Source: Streptantibioticus_A sp037034305 (GTDB lineage Bacteria; Actinomycetota; Actinomycetes; Streptomycetales; Streptomycetaceae). Taken from it: DNA of 64,000 bases. The stretch's first letter is position 1. Each line of letters starts with the position of its first letter. Below the pieces are notes generated by a model. The model saw only the letters and a list, made by a program, of their open reading frames with translations, made no database searches and had not been told where the DNA came from. The stretch covers positions 1-64,000 of the forward strand of contig JBAGJY010000003.1 of the NCBI GenBank assembly GCA_037034305.1. Reading direction: 5' to 3'. Below, piece after piece: positions 63,866 through 64,000 of the stretch. Both the position numbers and the translations under genes were made by a program.

Positions 63866-64000
63866 GGGCCCGCGGGAGGAACGCGCGCGATGGCCTGATG
63901 GCCGCCCACCCGGCCGCAGACCACCGAAGACGAAGTCATCGAACGCGGCGCGGCAACGTGTGAGGCCGCGAGCCCCTTGGCGGCCAGACCGGATGCGGTT

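Overview
The window is high-GC actinobacterial DNA with many GTG/TTG starts, GGAGG-type ribosome binding sites and strong third-position G/C bias. Gene content and order (recN, NAD kinase, tlyA, pyrG, NUDIX, ald, parA-like, scpA, scpB, RluB-type synthase, tyrA, cmk, acyltransferase, der) match, from memory, the conserved core-chromosome block of Streptomyces coelicolor around SCO1757-SCO1785. The host is therefore Streptomyces or a close relative. No rRNA, tRNA or CRISPR array was seen.

Region 1 (1-29.3 kb) is conserved core. A partial TPR protein, a DUF1015 protein, a HAD-IIA phosphatase, an SCP2 protein, a phasin-like protein with a histone H1-like Lys/Ala tail, TlyA, NAD kinase and RecN are followed by a GT4 glycosyltransferase, a GH15 hydrolase, CTP synthase, a NUDIX hydrolase, an ATPase/TPR protein and alanine dehydrogenase. 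A ParA-like ATPase and a ribbon-helix-helix-like partner then lead into ScpA, ScpB and an RNA pseudouridine synthase. A DUF952 protein, TyrA, Cmk, a PlsC-like acyltransferase and the GTPase Der follow. Several of these genes overlap by a few bases and form tight operons.

Region 2 (29.3-33.6 kb) holds two uncharacterised minus-strand genes, a secreted Rpf/LysM muralytic protein with a long structured leader, and an aldehyde dehydrogenase.

Region 3 (33.6-48.5 kb) is accessory. It has a three-gene kinase / PP2C phosphatase / vWA cassette resembling E. coli YegI-PphC-YegL and TerY-P triads. Next come a 32-codon small protein gene, a SUKH (SMI1/KNR4) gene, and a minus-strand operon encoding a small secreted protein, a lipoprotein and a 1441-residue exported protein with a NucA/NucB nuclease-like tip. 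An IS5-family element with a frameshifted transposase, gene relics, and a divergent oxidoreductase/LysR pair complete the region.

Region 4 (48.7-64 kb) looks like a stress or envelope set: a photolyase, a ferritin-like protein, several very small hydrophobic proteins, an SDR/DUF2867 protein, two related helical proteins, an MHS-family transporter, a PAP2-diacylglycerol-kinase fusion and a YihY/BrkB membrane protein. It is interrupted at about 52.5-54.3 kb by an IS110 relic next to a lower-GC GcvT/DmdA-like gene, which looks horizontally acquired.
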